Shown: positions 38,753 through 47,524, counted from the stretch's first letter. The stretch is 64,000 nt of DNA from Pedococcus_A sp963730585 (GCA_963730585.1 CAVSSL010000010.1:558001-622000); one strand, 5' to 3'. The notes: generated by a model not told the origin, from the letters alone. A program made the numbers and translations.

Positions 38753-39370
38753 TTAACCGGGGCGGCGGGCCGTGCGCTCGTGCTCCTGCAGCACGGCGCA
38801 CACCTCGTCCCACGAGCCCTGCGGCTCGCGCGGCAGGTCGGGCTCGAGCACCGAGTGCCAGCCGTCGAGCATGCGGCCCTTGTGGTCGAGCAGGGCCGGG
38901 ACGAGCTGCGGCACCGGGAAGCCGTTGCGCCAGGCGGCCTTGTAGCTCGCGTAGTTGCCGACGTTGGCCTGCCACGCCACCAGCTCCCAGCCGAGGTCGG
39001 TGAAGGCGTGGTCGACGACCAGGCCCACGGCCTCCGACATCACGCCGAGGCCGCGCACGCGGGGGTGGGTGACGAACCCGATGTTGCCGCTGCTGTGGCC
39101 CGGCGCGCGGCTCCACGCCCGGAGGTCGATGGTGCCCGCGTAGGCGCCGTCGCGCTCGATGGCCCAGGAGATCTGCTTCTCGGACGGCTGCATGATCTCG
39201 GCGAGGTACTCGCGGCCCATGTCCTCGGTGTAGGGCGTGGGCACGGTCGTCCACCGGATGCTGTCGGGATCGGCGCAGCGCTCGACGATCGGCCCGAGGT
39301 CGGCGTCCACGTGCGGGCGCAGGGTCACGGTGGGGCCGCTGAGGACGGGGATCGGCAGGGGCTCGCTCAT
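38753..39370 (-). CDS. GNAT-family N-acetyltransferase (RimJ/RimL-like)
   Basis: ATG 39370 (minus-strand TACCCT eight bases upstream) gives 205 residues. VTLRPHVDADLGPIVERCAD, then YAGTIDLRAWSRAPGHSSGN, GFVTHPRVRGLGVMSEAVGL (acetyl-CoA loop) and WELVAWQANVGNYASYKAAW place it with RimJ/RimL-type acetyltransferases acting on protein N-termini or small amines. It lies on the opposite strand between ispD and ispF, splitting a gene pair often adjacent in actinobacteria. Confidence 0.88.
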   Translation of the reverse strand: MSEPLPIPVLSGPTVTLRPHVDADLGPIVERCADPDSIRWTTVPTPYTEDMGREYLAEIMQPSEKQISWAIERDGAYAGTIDLRAWSRAPGHSSGNIGFVTHPRVRGLGVMSEAVGLVVDHAFTDLGWELVAWQANVGNYASYKAAWRNGFPVPQLVPALLDHKGRMLDGWHSVLEPDLPREPQGSWDEVCAVLQEHERTARRPG

Positions 39371-39456
39371 GCGTCCGCAGGGTAACGGGGTGCTCCTCGC
39401 GCCGGCGACGGGGTTTCGCGGGGCGCCGGTGGTTGGATGGGGCTCGTGAGGCACGC

Positions 39457-39951
39457 ATGAGGCAGGTCGGTATGCCGCGGGTGGGCGTGGGCGTCGACGT
39501 CCACGCCTTCGCGCCGGAGGGCAGCGGGCGCGAGCTGTGGGTGGCCGGGCTGCTCTGGCCGGGGGAGCGCGGGCTCGAGGGTCACTCGGACGCCGACGTG
39601 GCTGCGCACGCCGCCTGCGACGCACTGTTCTCGGCTGCCGGGATCGGCGACCTCGGCGCACACTTCGGGACCTCGCGGCCGGAGCTGGCCGGGGCGTCCG
39701 GGGTCGCGCTGCTCGCGGAGGCGGCTCGACTGGTGCGTGACGCCGGCTTCGAGATCGGGAACATCGCGGTCCAGGTCGTCGGCAACCGGCCGAAGGTCGG
39801 CACGCGGCGTGACGAGGCACAGGCGGCGCTCGAGGCAGCCTGCGGGGCCCCCGTCTCGGTGAGCGGCACCACCACCGACGGTCTCGGCCTCACCGGCCGC
39901 GGTGAGGGAGTCGCGGCTCTCGCCACCGCGCTGGTCTGGCCCGCCTCGTGA
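39457..39951 (+). CDS. ispF: 2-C-methyl-D-erythritol 2,4-cyclodiphosphate synthase
   Basis: Starts at ATG 39457 or 39472 (the latter inside a GTATGCCG motif); both give about 160 residues. Metal ligands are in VGVDVHAFAPEG and LEGHSDADVAAHAACDALF. IGDLGAHF, VVGNRPKVGTRRDEAQAAL and SGTTTDGLGLTGRGEGVAAL complete the family pattern. It forms the cyclodiphosphate after IspD and IspE. Confidence 0.94.
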   Translation: MRQVGMPRVGVGVDVHAFAPEGSGRELWVAGLLWPGERGLEGHSDADVAAHAACDALFSAAGIGDLGAHFGTSRPELAGASGVALLAEAARLVRDAGFEIGNIAVQVVGNRPKVGTRRDEAQAALEAACGAPVSVSGTTTDGLGLTGRGEGVAALATALVWPAS

Positions 39952-39964
39952 CCTCACCAGCCAG

Positions 39965-40047
39965 CGTGTCCTGCTGAGTTGCCGGGCGGCGTCGCCGGCG
40001 TTCGTGCGGGTGGTGCCCTTGGCCTGCGAGCAACTCAGCACGACACG
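39965..40047. repeat. Long imperfect inverted repeat (REP/MITE-like)
   Basis: CGTGTCCTGCTGAGTTGC (39965-39982) pairs at 17 of 18 bases with GCAACTCAGCACGACACG (40030-40047) across a 47-base spacer that is itself foldable. The arms are less GC-rich than the surroundings. It could be the ispF terminator or a non-autonomous mobile repeat. Confidence 0.6.
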
Positions 40048-40161
40048 CGGCCCGTCCGAGCCCGCAGTTCGATACGGATCGTCGGAGGGTGCCGCGCCCG
40101 GCCTTCGCGTCGTACCGTGAGGAGAGGCAGGGGCCCGTTGGCACCGCGGTGAGGAGCGGCC

Positions 40162-40851
40162 ATGTCGACCACCGGTCTCGACCAGTACCCGACAGCAGCG
40201 GCCGGTCGGGAGGTGCCGCCGGCCGTGCGGGCCCAGCTGCTCGCGACCGAGCACTGGAGCCTGCTGGCGACGCGGAGCACCACGTGGGCGGAGGTGATGG
40301 GCCGGATCACCATCCACCTCACCGTCTCGTCGGCAGCCCTGGTGGTGCTCGCCCTGACCGCGCAGGCGACCGGCTTCGGCCCGGGCTTCCGGGTGCTCAG
40401 CATCGGCCTGGCCTCGGCCATCCTGCTGCTCGGCACCCTGACGGGGCTGCGGGTGCAGATGGCCAGCGTCGAGGACGCCCTCCTGCTCACCGGGATGAAC
40501 CGGCTGCGGGCGGCGTACCGGGACATCGACCCCGGCATCGAGCCCTACCTCGTCGCTGCGTGGCACGACGACTTCGCGGGCCTGTACCAGACCTACACGC
40601 TCGGGCAGCCCCGCTCCAGGTTCCTCCACGTCATCGGCAGCACCTCCATGTTCATGACCACGGTCAACACGGTCGTCGCGGGCACGCTCGGTGCCCTGGT
40701 GGCCGACACCGCGAGCGCCGGCACCCCAGCGGTCGCCGTGGTGGGCGCCGTGTGCGGGCTCGCCTACCTCGCGGTGATGCTCGAGCTGGGCCGACGTCGC
40801 TTCGCCTGCGTCCCCGGCAGCCCGTCGCACTTCCCGAGCCCACCGGCCTGA
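40162..40851 (+). CDS. Membrane protein of unknown function, about four helices
   Basis: The 229-residue protein (ATG 40162) has a helical N-terminus (AVRAQLLATEHWSLLATRST). Two adjacent hydrophobic helices follow (HLTVSSAALVVLALTAQATG and VLSIGLASAILLLGTLTGLR), then a soluble loop with VQMASVEDALLLTGMNRLRA and LVAAWHDDFAGLYQTYTLGQ, and two further helices (TVVAGTLGALVADTA, AVVGAVCGLAYLAVMLELGR). I do not recognise a named family. It stands alone, preceded by the inverted repeat. Confidence 0.7.
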   Translation: MSTTGLDQYPTAAAGREVPPAVRAQLLATEHWSLLATRSTTWAEVMGRITIHLTVSSAALVVLALTAQATGFGPGFRVLSIGLASAILLLGTLTGLRVQMASVEDALLLTGMNRLRAAYRDIDPGIEPYLVAAWHDDFAGLYQTYTLGQPRSRFLHVIGSTSMFMTTVNTVVAGTLGALVADTASAGTPAVAVVGAVCGLAYLAVMLELGRRRFACVPGSPSHFPSPPA

Positions 40852-40941
40852 CGCGAGCCGGGTCACGCGCCCGCGCTGCGCCACGGCACGCGCCGTAGGG
40901 TTGCGGCATACCCACCCCTGCGCCCGTCCGAGGAGGACCGC

Positions 40942-42027
40942 ATGCCCCAGACCGTCAAGGGCGTCATCGCCCGCAGCAAGGACGCCGACGTCGAGGTCGT
41001 CGACATCGTGGTGCCGGACCCCGGCCCGGGCGAGGCCGTCGTGAAGGTGCACACCTGCGGGGTCTGCCACACGGACCTGCACTACAAGCAGGGCGGCATC
41101 AACGACGAGTTCCCCTTCCTGCTGGGGCACGAGGCGGCCGGTGTCGTGGAGGCGGTCGGCGAGGGCGTGACCGAGGTGGCTCCGGGGGACTTCGTGATCC
41201 TCAACTGGCGCGCAGTGTGCGGCCAGTGCCGGGCGTGCCAGAAGGGCAAGCCGTGGTACTGCTTCGCCACCCACAACGCCACGCAGAAGATGACGCTGAC
41301 CGACGGCACCGAGCTGAGCCCCGCGCTCGGCATCGGCGCGTTCATCGAGAAGACCCTCGTCGCCGCGGGCCAGTGCACCAAGGTCGACCCGGAGGCCGAC
41401 GCTGCTGCGGTGGGCCTGCTCGGCTGTGGCGTGATGGCCGGATTCGGCGCAGCGGTCAACACCGGTGGGGTGGGCATGGGTGACTCCGTCGCCGTCATCG
41501 GCTGCGGTGGTGTGGGCAACGCGGCCATCGCGGGCGCCCAGATCGCCGGCGCGACGACCATCGTGGCTGTGGACATCGATGACGAGAAGCTCGACGCCGC
41601 AAGGCGGTTCGGCGCCACCCACACCGTCAACAGCAGCAAGACCGACCCCGTGGAGGCCATCAAGGCGGCGACCGGCGGCTTCGGGGCCGACGTCGTCGTC
41701 GAGGCGGTCGGCCGCCCCGAGACCTACGAGCAGGCCTTCTACGCCCGCGACCTCGCCGGCACCGTGGTGCTGGTCGGCGTCCCGACCCCGGACAAGCAGG
41801 TCACCCTGCCGATGATCGAGATCTTCGGCCGCGGCGGCGCCCTGAAGTCCAGCTGGTACGGCGACTGCCTGCCCAGCCGCGACTTCCCGATGCTGGTCGA
41901 CCTCTACCGCCAGGGCCGCTTCGACCTCGACGCGTTCGTCACCGAGCGCATCGCCCTCGGTGACGTCGAGAAGGCCTTCGAGAAGATGGAACGCGGCGAG
42001 GTGCTCCGCTCGGTGGTGGTCCTGTGA
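40942..42027 (+). CDS. mscR: S-nitrosomycothiol reductase / mycothiol-dependent formaldehyde dehydrogenase
   Basis: GAGGAGG precedes ATG 40942; a TAGGGT (40895-40900) is a candidate -10 giving a leader of some 35 bases. The 361-residue zinc alcohol dehydrogenase has catalytic zinc ligands in HTCGVCHTDLHY and LLGHEAAGVVEAVG, the structural zinc cluster CGQCRACQKGKPWYC, and the NAD site VAVIGCGGVGNAAIAGAQIA. The MscR-specific loop LKSSWYGDCLPSRDFPMLVD is present. It oxidises S-hydroxymethylmycothiol and reduces S-nitrosomycothiol. The MBL gene overlaps by four bases. Confidence 0.94.
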   Translation: MPQTVKGVIARSKDADVEVVDIVVPDPGPGEAVVKVHTCGVCHTDLHYKQGGINDEFPFLLGHEAAGVVEAVGEGVTEVAPGDFVILNWRAVCGQCRACQKGKPWYCFATHNATQKMTLTDGTELSPALGIGAFIEKTLVAAGQCTKVDPEADAAAVGLLGCGVMAGFGAAVNTGGVGMGDSVAVIGCGGVGNAAIAGAQIAGATTIVAVDIDDEKLDAARRFGATHTVNSSKTDPVEAIKAATGGFGADVVVEAVGRPETYEQAFYARDLAGTVVLVGVPTPDKQVTLPMIEIFGRGGALKSSWYGDCLPSRDFPMLVDLYRQGRFDLDAFVTERIALGDVEKAFEKMERGEVLRSVVVL

Positions 42028-42698
42028 CCGACGACAGCACCGGTATGCCGGACCTCGCGCCTTCCCGGGGCGGGGTGCGGGTGGAGCGGCTGGTCACCTC
42101 GGGGACCTTCGAGCTCGACGGCGGCTCGTGGGAGGTCGACAACAACGTCTGGATCGTCGGGGACGACGAGGAGTGCGTCGTCATCGACCCGGCCCATGAC
42201 GCCCGCCGGATCGTGAAGTCGATCCCGCGCCAGCGGAAGGTCACCGCGGTGCTGTGCACGCACGCGCACAACGACCACATCAACGGCGTCGGCGAGGTCT
42301 GCGACGCGACGCGCGCCCCGGCATACCTGCACCCCGACGACCGGGTGCTGTGGGACCAGCTCTACCCGGTGACCCCCGACCGTGACCTGAAGGACGGCGA
42401 CGTCATCAGGGTCGGCGACGTCGACCTGCACGTGATCCACACGCCGGGTCACTCGCCGGGCGCCTGCTGCTTCTACGCGCCGGAGCTCGGCGTGCTGTTC
42501 AGCGGCGACACCCTCTTCAACGGCGGGCCGGGGGCGACCGGGCGGTCCTTCAGCGACTTCCCGACGATCATCGACTCGATCCGCGACCGGCTGCTGACCC
42601 TGCCCGACGAGACGGTGGTGCTGACCGGCCACGGTGACTCGACGGTGATCGGGGCGGAGGCGCCGCACCTGCAGGAGTGGATCGACCGCGGCCACTGA
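42024..42698 (+). CDS. MBL-fold hydrolase paired with MscR
   Basis: The 224-residue metallo-hydrolase starts at a GTG overlapping the mscR stop. Metal motif VLCTHAHNDHINGVGEVC (HxHxDH) is followed by HVIHTPGHSPGACCFYAPEL, LFSGDTLFNGGPGATGR and VLTGHGDSTVIGAE. It resembles glyoxalase II-type thioesterases. Because the pair is conserved (Rv2259-Rv2260 in mycobacteria, from memory), hydrolysis of S-formylmycothiol produced by MscR is a reasonable inferred role. Confidence 0.88.
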   Translation: MTDDSTGMPDLAPSRGGVRVERLVTSGTFELDGGSWEVDNNVWIVGDDEECVVIDPAHDARRIVKSIPRQRKVTAVLCTHAHNDHINGVGEVCDATRAPAYLHPDDRVLWDQLYPVTPDRDLKDGDVIRVGDVDLHVIHTPGHSPGACCFYAPELGVLFSGDTLFNGGPGATGRSFSDFPTIIDSIRDRLLTLPDETVVLTGHGDSTVIGAEAPHLQEWIDRGH

Positions 42699-42742
42699 AC
42701 CCGGCGGTTTTCGCCGTTTAGTCCGGGGGTGGCACCCGCGGG

Positions 42743-42748
42743 TAACCT
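42743..42748 (+). promoter_or_regulatory. -10 element TAACCT, leaderless start for cysS
   Basis: TAACCT ends seven bases before GTG 42756, supporting that start over an upstream in-frame GTG at 42729. Confidence 0.55.
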
Positions 42749-42755
42749 TGCGCGG

Positions 42756-44198
42756 GTGAGCCTCCGCCTGTACGACACCGCCGCGCGCGAGCTGCGCGAC
42801 TTCACCCCCCTGGTGCCCGGTCAGGTGGGGATCTACATCTGCGGCCTCACCACCCAGAGCGCCCCGCACATCGGGCACGTGCGCTTCGCCGTGGCCTTCG
42901 ACGTGCTCCGCCGCTGGCTCGAGGGCCGCTACGGCTACCAGGTCACCCTGATCCGCAACGTCACCGACATCGACGACAAGATCCTCGCCAAGTCGGCCGA
43001 GGCAGGCGAGCCCTGGTTCGCGCTGTCCTACCGCAACGAGGTCGAGACGGCCAAGGCGCTCGACCTGCTCGGTGTGCTGCCCCCGACCTACGAGCCGCGC
43101 GCCACGGGCCACATCCCCGAGATGGTCGAGCTCATGCAGGTGCTCATCGAGAAGGGCCACGCGTACCCGGCCCCCGACGGCAGCGGCGACGTCTACTTCG
43201 ACGTGCGCAGCTTCCCGGAGTACGGCTCGCTGACCCACCAGCGGATCGAGGACATGGCGGCGGCCGAGGACGCCGACCCGCGCGGCAAGCACGACCCGCG
43301 TGACTTCGCACTGTGGAAGGGCCGCAAGGAGTCCGAGCCCGCGAGCGCCTCCTGGCCCACCCCGTTCGGCACCGGCCGTCCGGGCTGGCACCTCGAGTGC
43401 TCCGCGATGGCGCGCAAGTACCTCGGCGACGCGTTCGACATCCACGGCGGCGGCGTCGACCTGCGCTTCCCCCACCACGAGAACGAGCAGGCGCAGTCAC
43501 GCGCGGCGGGGCTCGACTTCGCCAACTTCTGGCTGCACAACGCCTGGGTCACCGTGGCCGGCGAGAAGATGAGCAAGTCGCTCGGCAACTCGCTCGTGGT
43601 CAGCGAGGTCACCAAGGTCGCCCGCCCCCTGGCGGTCCGCTACTACCTCACCGCGGCCCACTACCGGTCGACGATCGAGTACCACGAGGGCTCCCTCCAG
43701 GAGGCCGACTCCGCGGTCGAGCGCATCGACGGCTTCCTCCGCCGGGCCCTGCGCTCGATGAACGGCGGCGCCGACCTCACGCCGGACCACAGCCGGATCC
43801 CCGAGGCGTTCGCCGAGGCCATGGACGACGACCTGAACGTCTCCGGTGCGCTCGCGGTGGTGCACGAGACGGTGCGGGCCGGGAACACGGCGCTCGACGA
43901 CGGCGACGACGAGGGCGTGGCGGCCGCCTTCGCCCATGTGGTGGCCATGACCGACCTGCTCGGGGTGAACCCGCTCGACCAACGCTGGGACGGTGGCCCG
44001 ACGAACGGCGGCAACGAGGCCCAGCTGGCGCTCGACGCGCTCGTGGGAGCCCAGCTCGAGGCCCGGGCCGCTGCCCGGGCCGCACGCGACTACGCCACCG
44101 CCGACGCGATCCGCGAGCAGCTCGCCGCGGTCGGCATCCAGATCGATGACACCGCCTCGGGAGCGACCTGGTCGCTCGCCCGTCGCACCGAAGGCTGA
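42756..44198 (+). CDS. cysS: Cysteinyl-tRNA synthetase
   Basis: The 480-residue class I synthetase has zinc Cys in VGIYICGLTTQSAPHIGHV with its HIGH-type sequence, IRNVTDIDDKILAKS, and GRPGWHLECSAMARKYLGD. It also has HGGGVDLRFPHHENEQAQS and the catalytic GEKMSKSLGNS loop. The length and the complete C-terminal anticodon region distinguish it from the shorter paralogue MshC of mycothiol synthesis. rlmB follows after ten bases. Confidence 0.96.
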   Translation: MSLRLYDTAARELRDFTPLVPGQVGIYICGLTTQSAPHIGHVRFAVAFDVLRRWLEGRYGYQVTLIRNVTDIDDKILAKSAEAGEPWFALSYRNEVETAKALDLLGVLPPTYEPRATGHIPEMVELMQVLIEKGHAYPAPDGSGDVYFDVRSFPEYGSLTHQRIEDMAAAEDADPRGKHDPRDFALWKGRKESEPASASWPTPFGTGRPGWHLECSAMARKYLGDAFDIHGGGVDLRFPHHENEQAQSRAAGLDFANFWLHNAWVTVAGEKMSKSLGNSLVVSEVTKVARPLAVRYYLTAAHYRSTIEYHEGSLQEADSAVERIDGFLRRALRSMNGGADLTPDHSRIPEAFAEAMDDDLNVSGALAVVHETVRAGNTALDDGDDEGVAAAFAHVVAMTDLLGVNPLDQRWDGGPTNGGNEAQLALDALVGAQLEARAAARAARDYATADAIREQLAAVGIQIDDTASGATWSLARRTEG

Positions 44199-44208
44199 GA
44201 GGCACACC

Positions 44209-45189
44209 ATGGCAGGCAACTCCCAGCGCCGCGGAGCCATCCGCAAGGGCGCTTCGAAGAAGGGCGCCACCGTCGGCTCCGGCGGCCAGCGCCGCCGCGG
44301 CCTCGAGGGCAAGGGCCCGACCCCCAAGGCGACGGAGCGCCCGCACCACAAGGCGCACAAGATGGCCAAGGCCGCTGACAAGCGGGCCGGCGCGTCCCGA
44401 CCGGGCCAGAGCCGCTCCGGTGGGCGGCGCTCCAAGGCCTCCAGCGAGATGGTGGCGGGCCGCAACTCCGTCGTCGAGGCGCTGCGGGCCGACGTGCCCG
44501 TGACGACCATGTACGTCGCCGGTCGCATCGACGCCGACGACCGGGTCCGCGAGGCCCTCAAGATCGCGACCGAGCGGGGCATCGCCATCCTCGAGACGCC
44601 GCGCGGCGAGCTCGACCGCCTCACGGACGGGGCGGTGCACCAGGGCCTTGCGCTGCAGGTGCCGCCGTACGAGTACGCGCACCCGTCCGACCTCGTCGAC
44701 CCCGAGGCGCCGGGCATCCCCCTGGTCGTGGCCCTGGACGGGATCACCGACCCGCGCAACCTCGGCGCGATCATCCGCTCCGTGGCGGCCTTCGGCGGCC
44801 ACGGCGTCGTCGTCCCCGAGCGCCGGTCGGTCGGCATGACCGCGAGCGCGTGGAAGACCTCGGCGGGCGCCGCGGCCCGGGTGCCGGTCGCCCTCGCGTC
44901 GAACCTCACCCGCAGCCTGGAGGACTTCCGCAAGGCCGGCTTCTTCATCCTGGGTCTCGACATGGACGGCGATGTCGCCCTGCCCGAGCTCGAGCTGGCG
45001 ACGGAGCCGCTGGTCATCGTGGTGGGCTCCGAGGGCAAGGGGCTGTCGCGCCTCGTGGGCGAGACCTGCGACCAGATCGTCTCGATCCCGATGTCGTCCG
45101 CGGTCGAGTCGCTCAACGCGGGCATCGCGACGGGCGTGACCCTGTACGAGGTCGCGCGGCGACGCGCGGCCGGGGCAACCCGCCCATAA
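44209..45189 (+). CDS. rlmB: 23S rRNA (guanosine-2'-O)-methyltransferase, TrmH/SpoU family
   Basis: The 326-residue protein has a very basic N-terminal extension of ~75 residues (GAIRKGASKKGATVGSGGQR), probably for rRNA binding. A substrate-binding domain (VAGRNSVVEALRADVPVTTM) follows, then the SPOUT knot motifs: LDGITDPRNLGAIIRSVAAF, IVVGSEGKGLSRLVGETCDQ and SIPMSSAVESLNAGIATGVT. It methylates a guanosine in 23S rRNA (G2251 in E. coli numbering). Confidence 0.93.
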   Translation: MAGNSQRRGAIRKGASKKGATVGSGGQRRRGLEGKGPTPKATERPHHKAHKMAKAADKRAGASRPGQSRSGGRRSKASSEMVAGRNSVVEALRADVPVTTMYVAGRIDADDRVREALKIATERGIAILETPRGELDRLTDGAVHQGLALQVPPYEYAHPSDLVDPEAPGIPLVVALDGITDPRNLGAIIRSVAAFGGHGVVVPERRSVGMTASAWKTSAGAAARVPVALASNLTRSLEDFRKAGFFILGLDMDGDVALPELELATEPLVIVVGSEGKGLSRLVGETCDQIVSIPMSSAVESLNAGIATGVTLYEVARRRAAGATRP

Positions 45190-45256
45190 GGGGCGTGTTC
45201 CGCTAGCGTTCGCTGCAGTCGCGCCCCAGGGGAGGGGCGCCAGCGAAAGGAACGGC

Positions 45257-45655
45257 ATGTCCGACTACGGTTCCACGCCGCCCCCGCCGCCTGGTGGTGG
45301 CGGTTACCCGCCGCCTCCTGGTGGCGGTGGTGGGTACTCGTCTCCGCCGCCCGCGCCGGGTTATGTCGAGGGCTCGGGCCCCATGGGGCCGCGCGAGCAC
45401 CCCAAGGGCACGCTCATCCTGATCCTCGGCATCCTGTCGATCGTGTGCATCCAGCTGCTCGGCCCGGTCGCCTGGGTCATGGGCAACGGCGCCCTGCGGG
45501 AGATCGACGCCAACCCCGGCGCGTACTCCAACCGCGGCACCGTCAACGCCGGCCGGATCTGCGGCATCATCGGCACGATCTTCCTGGTCCTCGGGGTGAT
45601 CACCTGGGTCATCCTCATCGCCACCGGTGCGATGAGCGCGAACTCCGGCGCGTAG
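45257..45655 (+). CDS. DUF4190 membrane protein with Pro/Gly-rich N-terminus
   Basis: The 132-residue protein has a low-complexity head (PPPPPGGGGYPPPPGGGGGY) and two hydrophobic helices (LILILGILSIVCIQLLGPVA, IIGTIFLVLGVITWVILIAT) separated by GNGALREIDANPGAYSNRG, typical of DUF4190 proteins. A TAGCGT some 50 bases upstream and a small hairpin with GCGCCCC/GGGGCGC precede the ribosome site GAAAGGA. Its function is unknown. Confidence 0.85.
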   Translation: MSDYGSTPPPPPGGGGYPPPPGGGGGYSSPPPAPGYVEGSGPMGPREHPKGTLILILGILSIVCIQLLGPVAWVMGNGALREIDANPGAYSNRGTVNAGRICGIIGTIFLVLGVITWVILIATGAMSANSGA

Positions 45656-45679
45656 GACCGTCCCACCGCACGGTTCGTG

Positions 45680-46129
45680 ATGCCTGCGCCTGCTGTGCCG
45701 AAGCGCCCCGCGCCCGTCTCCTCGAGGCGGATGCGCGGGGCGCTTCGCGGTCCGCTCCTCTGGCTCGGCGCCGTCCTGACGGGGGTGGCGCTGGTCGCCG
45801 TCGTCGACCCCAACGAGCCCGGCCACTACCCGACCTGCCCGCTGCTGGCCGTCACGGGCTTCTACTGCCCGGGCTGCGGCACGCTGCGCGCGCTGCACGC
45901 CCTGGCCCATGGCGACGTCACCACGGCCCTGGCCCGCAACCCGCTCGCGGTGCTCGCCGTGCCCGTCGCGGTGTGGCTGTGGGCGCGGTGGGCACGGGCC
46001 AGGTGGGCACCTGCGAACGCCCCCGGAGCGTCGATCCCGGCCTGGATGCAGTGGGGCGCGGCGACGCTCGTCGTGCTCTTCGGCATCGTGCGCAACGTCC
46101 CCGGACTGACCCTGCTGTCACCGGCCTGA
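45680..46129 (+). CDS. DUF2752 membrane protein
   Basis: ATG 45680 (GTG 45677 adjacent) gives 149 residues. The diagnostic stretch is YPTCPLLAVTGFYCPGCGTL followed by RALHALAHGDVTTALARNPL. There are three hydrophobic helices (LLWLGAVLTGVALVAVV, LAVLAVPVAVWLWARW, ATLVVLFGIVRNVPGL). DUF2752 proteins often sit next to DUF4190-like genes, as here. The role is unknown. Confidence 0.87.
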   Translation: MPAPAVPKRPAPVSSRRMRGALRGPLLWLGAVLTGVALVAVVDPNEPGHYPTCPLLAVTGFYCPGCGTLRALHALAHGDVTTALARNPLAVLAVPVAVWLWARWARARWAPANAPGASIPAWMQWGAATLVVLFGIVRNVPGLTLLSPA

Positions 46130-46151
46130 GGCATCGGGCGCATCAGGTGCC

Positions 46152-46181
46152 GTATGCCGCGTGGGTGCCCACGCGGCATAC
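46152..46181. terminator. Terminator with paired GTATGCCG
   Basis: GTATGCCGCGTGGG pairs exactly with CCCACGCGGCATAC around a two-base loop, between convergent genes. Confidence 0.8.
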
Positions 46182-46204
46182 CCGCCTCTTGCTGGGCCCG
46201 TGGG

Positions 46205-47488
46205 TCAACGCTCGCCGATCTCGTCGCCGAGCATCGCGATGACCGGCATCTCCACGGTGTCGACGCCGAGCACCGACTTCTCGTCGGGCTTCCCGGGGAG
46301 CACGGTCTTGACGTAGTCCTGGATGGCGTCCTCGATGGGCACGTCGTGGCCGGCCCGCTCCGAGAGGTACCACCGGTGCTCGAGCACCTCGTGGAAGATC
46401 TCGGCCGGCTCGAGCTTGGCGGTGTACTCGCGGGGGACGGTGCGCGTGACCGGCTCGTAGATCTTGGCGAGCCAGTCGTGGGCGACGATCTCCTCGTCCT
46501 CGCCCTGCCGGTCCTGTGACGCGCGGAAGGAGTCGAGGTCGTTGAGCAGCCGACGGGCCTGGTTCTCCTCGACGTCGAGGCCGGTGAGGCGGAGCAGGCG
46601 GCGCGAGTGGTGGCCGGCGTCGACGACCTTGGGCTGGATCTGGATGGTGGTTCCGCCGATGTCGGTCGAGATCGCCAGCTCGTCGACGTCGAAGCCGAGC
46701 TCGTTGAGGCGGCGGATCCGCTCGTCGACGCGCCACCGGTCGCCCTTCTCGAAGCGCTCGAGGCCGGTGAGCTCCTCCCACAGGTCGGTGTAGCGCGTGA
46801 CGATCAGGTTGGACGTCTCGATGGGGTCGGCCGCCTCGTGCAGCAGCCCGCCGGCCTCGAGGTCCATCAGCTCGCCGGCGATGTTGACCCGGGCGATCTC
46901 GAGGTCGTGCTCGCGCTGTCCGGCCGACAGCCTCGGGTGCAGCTCGCCGGTCTCGGCGTCGACGAGGTATGCCGCGAACGCGCCGGCGTCGCGGCGGAAG
47001 AGGGTGTTCGAGAGCGAGACGTCGCCCCACCAGAAGCCCTCGAGGTGGAGTCGGACCAGGAGCACGGCGAGGGCGTCGATGAGCCGCTTGGCGGTGTCGG
47101 GCCGCAGGGTCTGGCTGAAGAGCGCCCGGTAGGGGAGCGAGAACTGCAGGTGACGCGTGATGAGGCAGCCGTCGAGGACGGTGCCGTCCTCCTGCTCGCG
47201 GCCGCTGACGATGCCGAACGGCTCGACACACGGCAGGTCCATCCGACCGAGGGCCCTCAGCAGGTGGTACTCGCGGAAGGCGATGTCGGTCTTGATCTCC
47301 TTGACGGCGAGCACCCGGTGGGACAGGCGAACGAACCGCACGACGTGCCGGGAGATGCCCCGGGGGAGTGCGGCGAGGAACTCCTCGGGCCAGGTCTCCA
47401 GGGGCAGGTGCCACGGCAGGTCGAGCAGGGCCGGGTCGGGTCGGGCTGCGGTGATCTCCAGTGCCACGCGGCCCATGGTGTCAGACAC
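46205..47488 (-). CDS. DUF4032 protein with kinase-like N-terminal region
   Basis: The 427-residue protein (ATG 47488; MGRVAL at 47476 also possible) has the pattern VLAVKEIKTDIAFREYHLLR, FSQTLRPDTAKRLIDALAVL, HLEGFWWGDVSLSNTLFRRD and AYLVDAETGELHPRLSAGQR. GD-x2-SN resembles the catalytic loop of lipopolysaccharide-type kinases. The C-terminal half holds DUF4032 (EIFHEVLEHRWYLSERAGHD). A carbohydrate or lipid kinase activity is possible; nothing known to me proves it. It is downstream of the sugar ABC ATPase gene but separated by a hairpin. Confidence 0.85.
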   Translation of the reverse strand: MSDTMGRVALEITAARPDPALLDLPWHLPLETWPEEFLAALPRGISRHVVRFVRLSHRVLAVKEIKTDIAFREYHLLRALGRMDLPCVEPFGIVSGREQEDGTVLDGCLITRHLQFSLPYRALFSQTLRPDTAKRLIDALAVLLVRLHLEGFWWGDVSLSNTLFRRDAGAFAAYLVDAETGELHPRLSAGQREHDLEIARVNIAGELMDLEAGGLLHEAADPIETSNLIVTRYTDLWEELTGLERFEKGDRWRVDERIRRLNELGFDVDELAISTDIGGTTIQIQPKVVDAGHHSRRLLRLTGLDVEENQARRLLNDLDSFRASQDRQGEDEEIVAHDWLAKIYEPVTRTVPREYTAKLEPAEIFHEVLEHRWYLSERAGHDVPIEDAIQDYVKTVLPGKPDEKSVLGVDTVEMPVIAMLGDEIGER

Positions 47489-47489
47489 G

Positions 47490-47524
47490 GGAAGGGCGAC
47501 ACCCGTGGTGGGTGCCGCCCTTCC
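47490..47524 (-). terminator. Hairpin terminator of the sugar ABC ATPase gene
   Basis: GGAAGGGCGACACCC pairs with GGGTGCCGCCCTTCC with one mismatch around a five-base loop. Confidence 0.7.
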
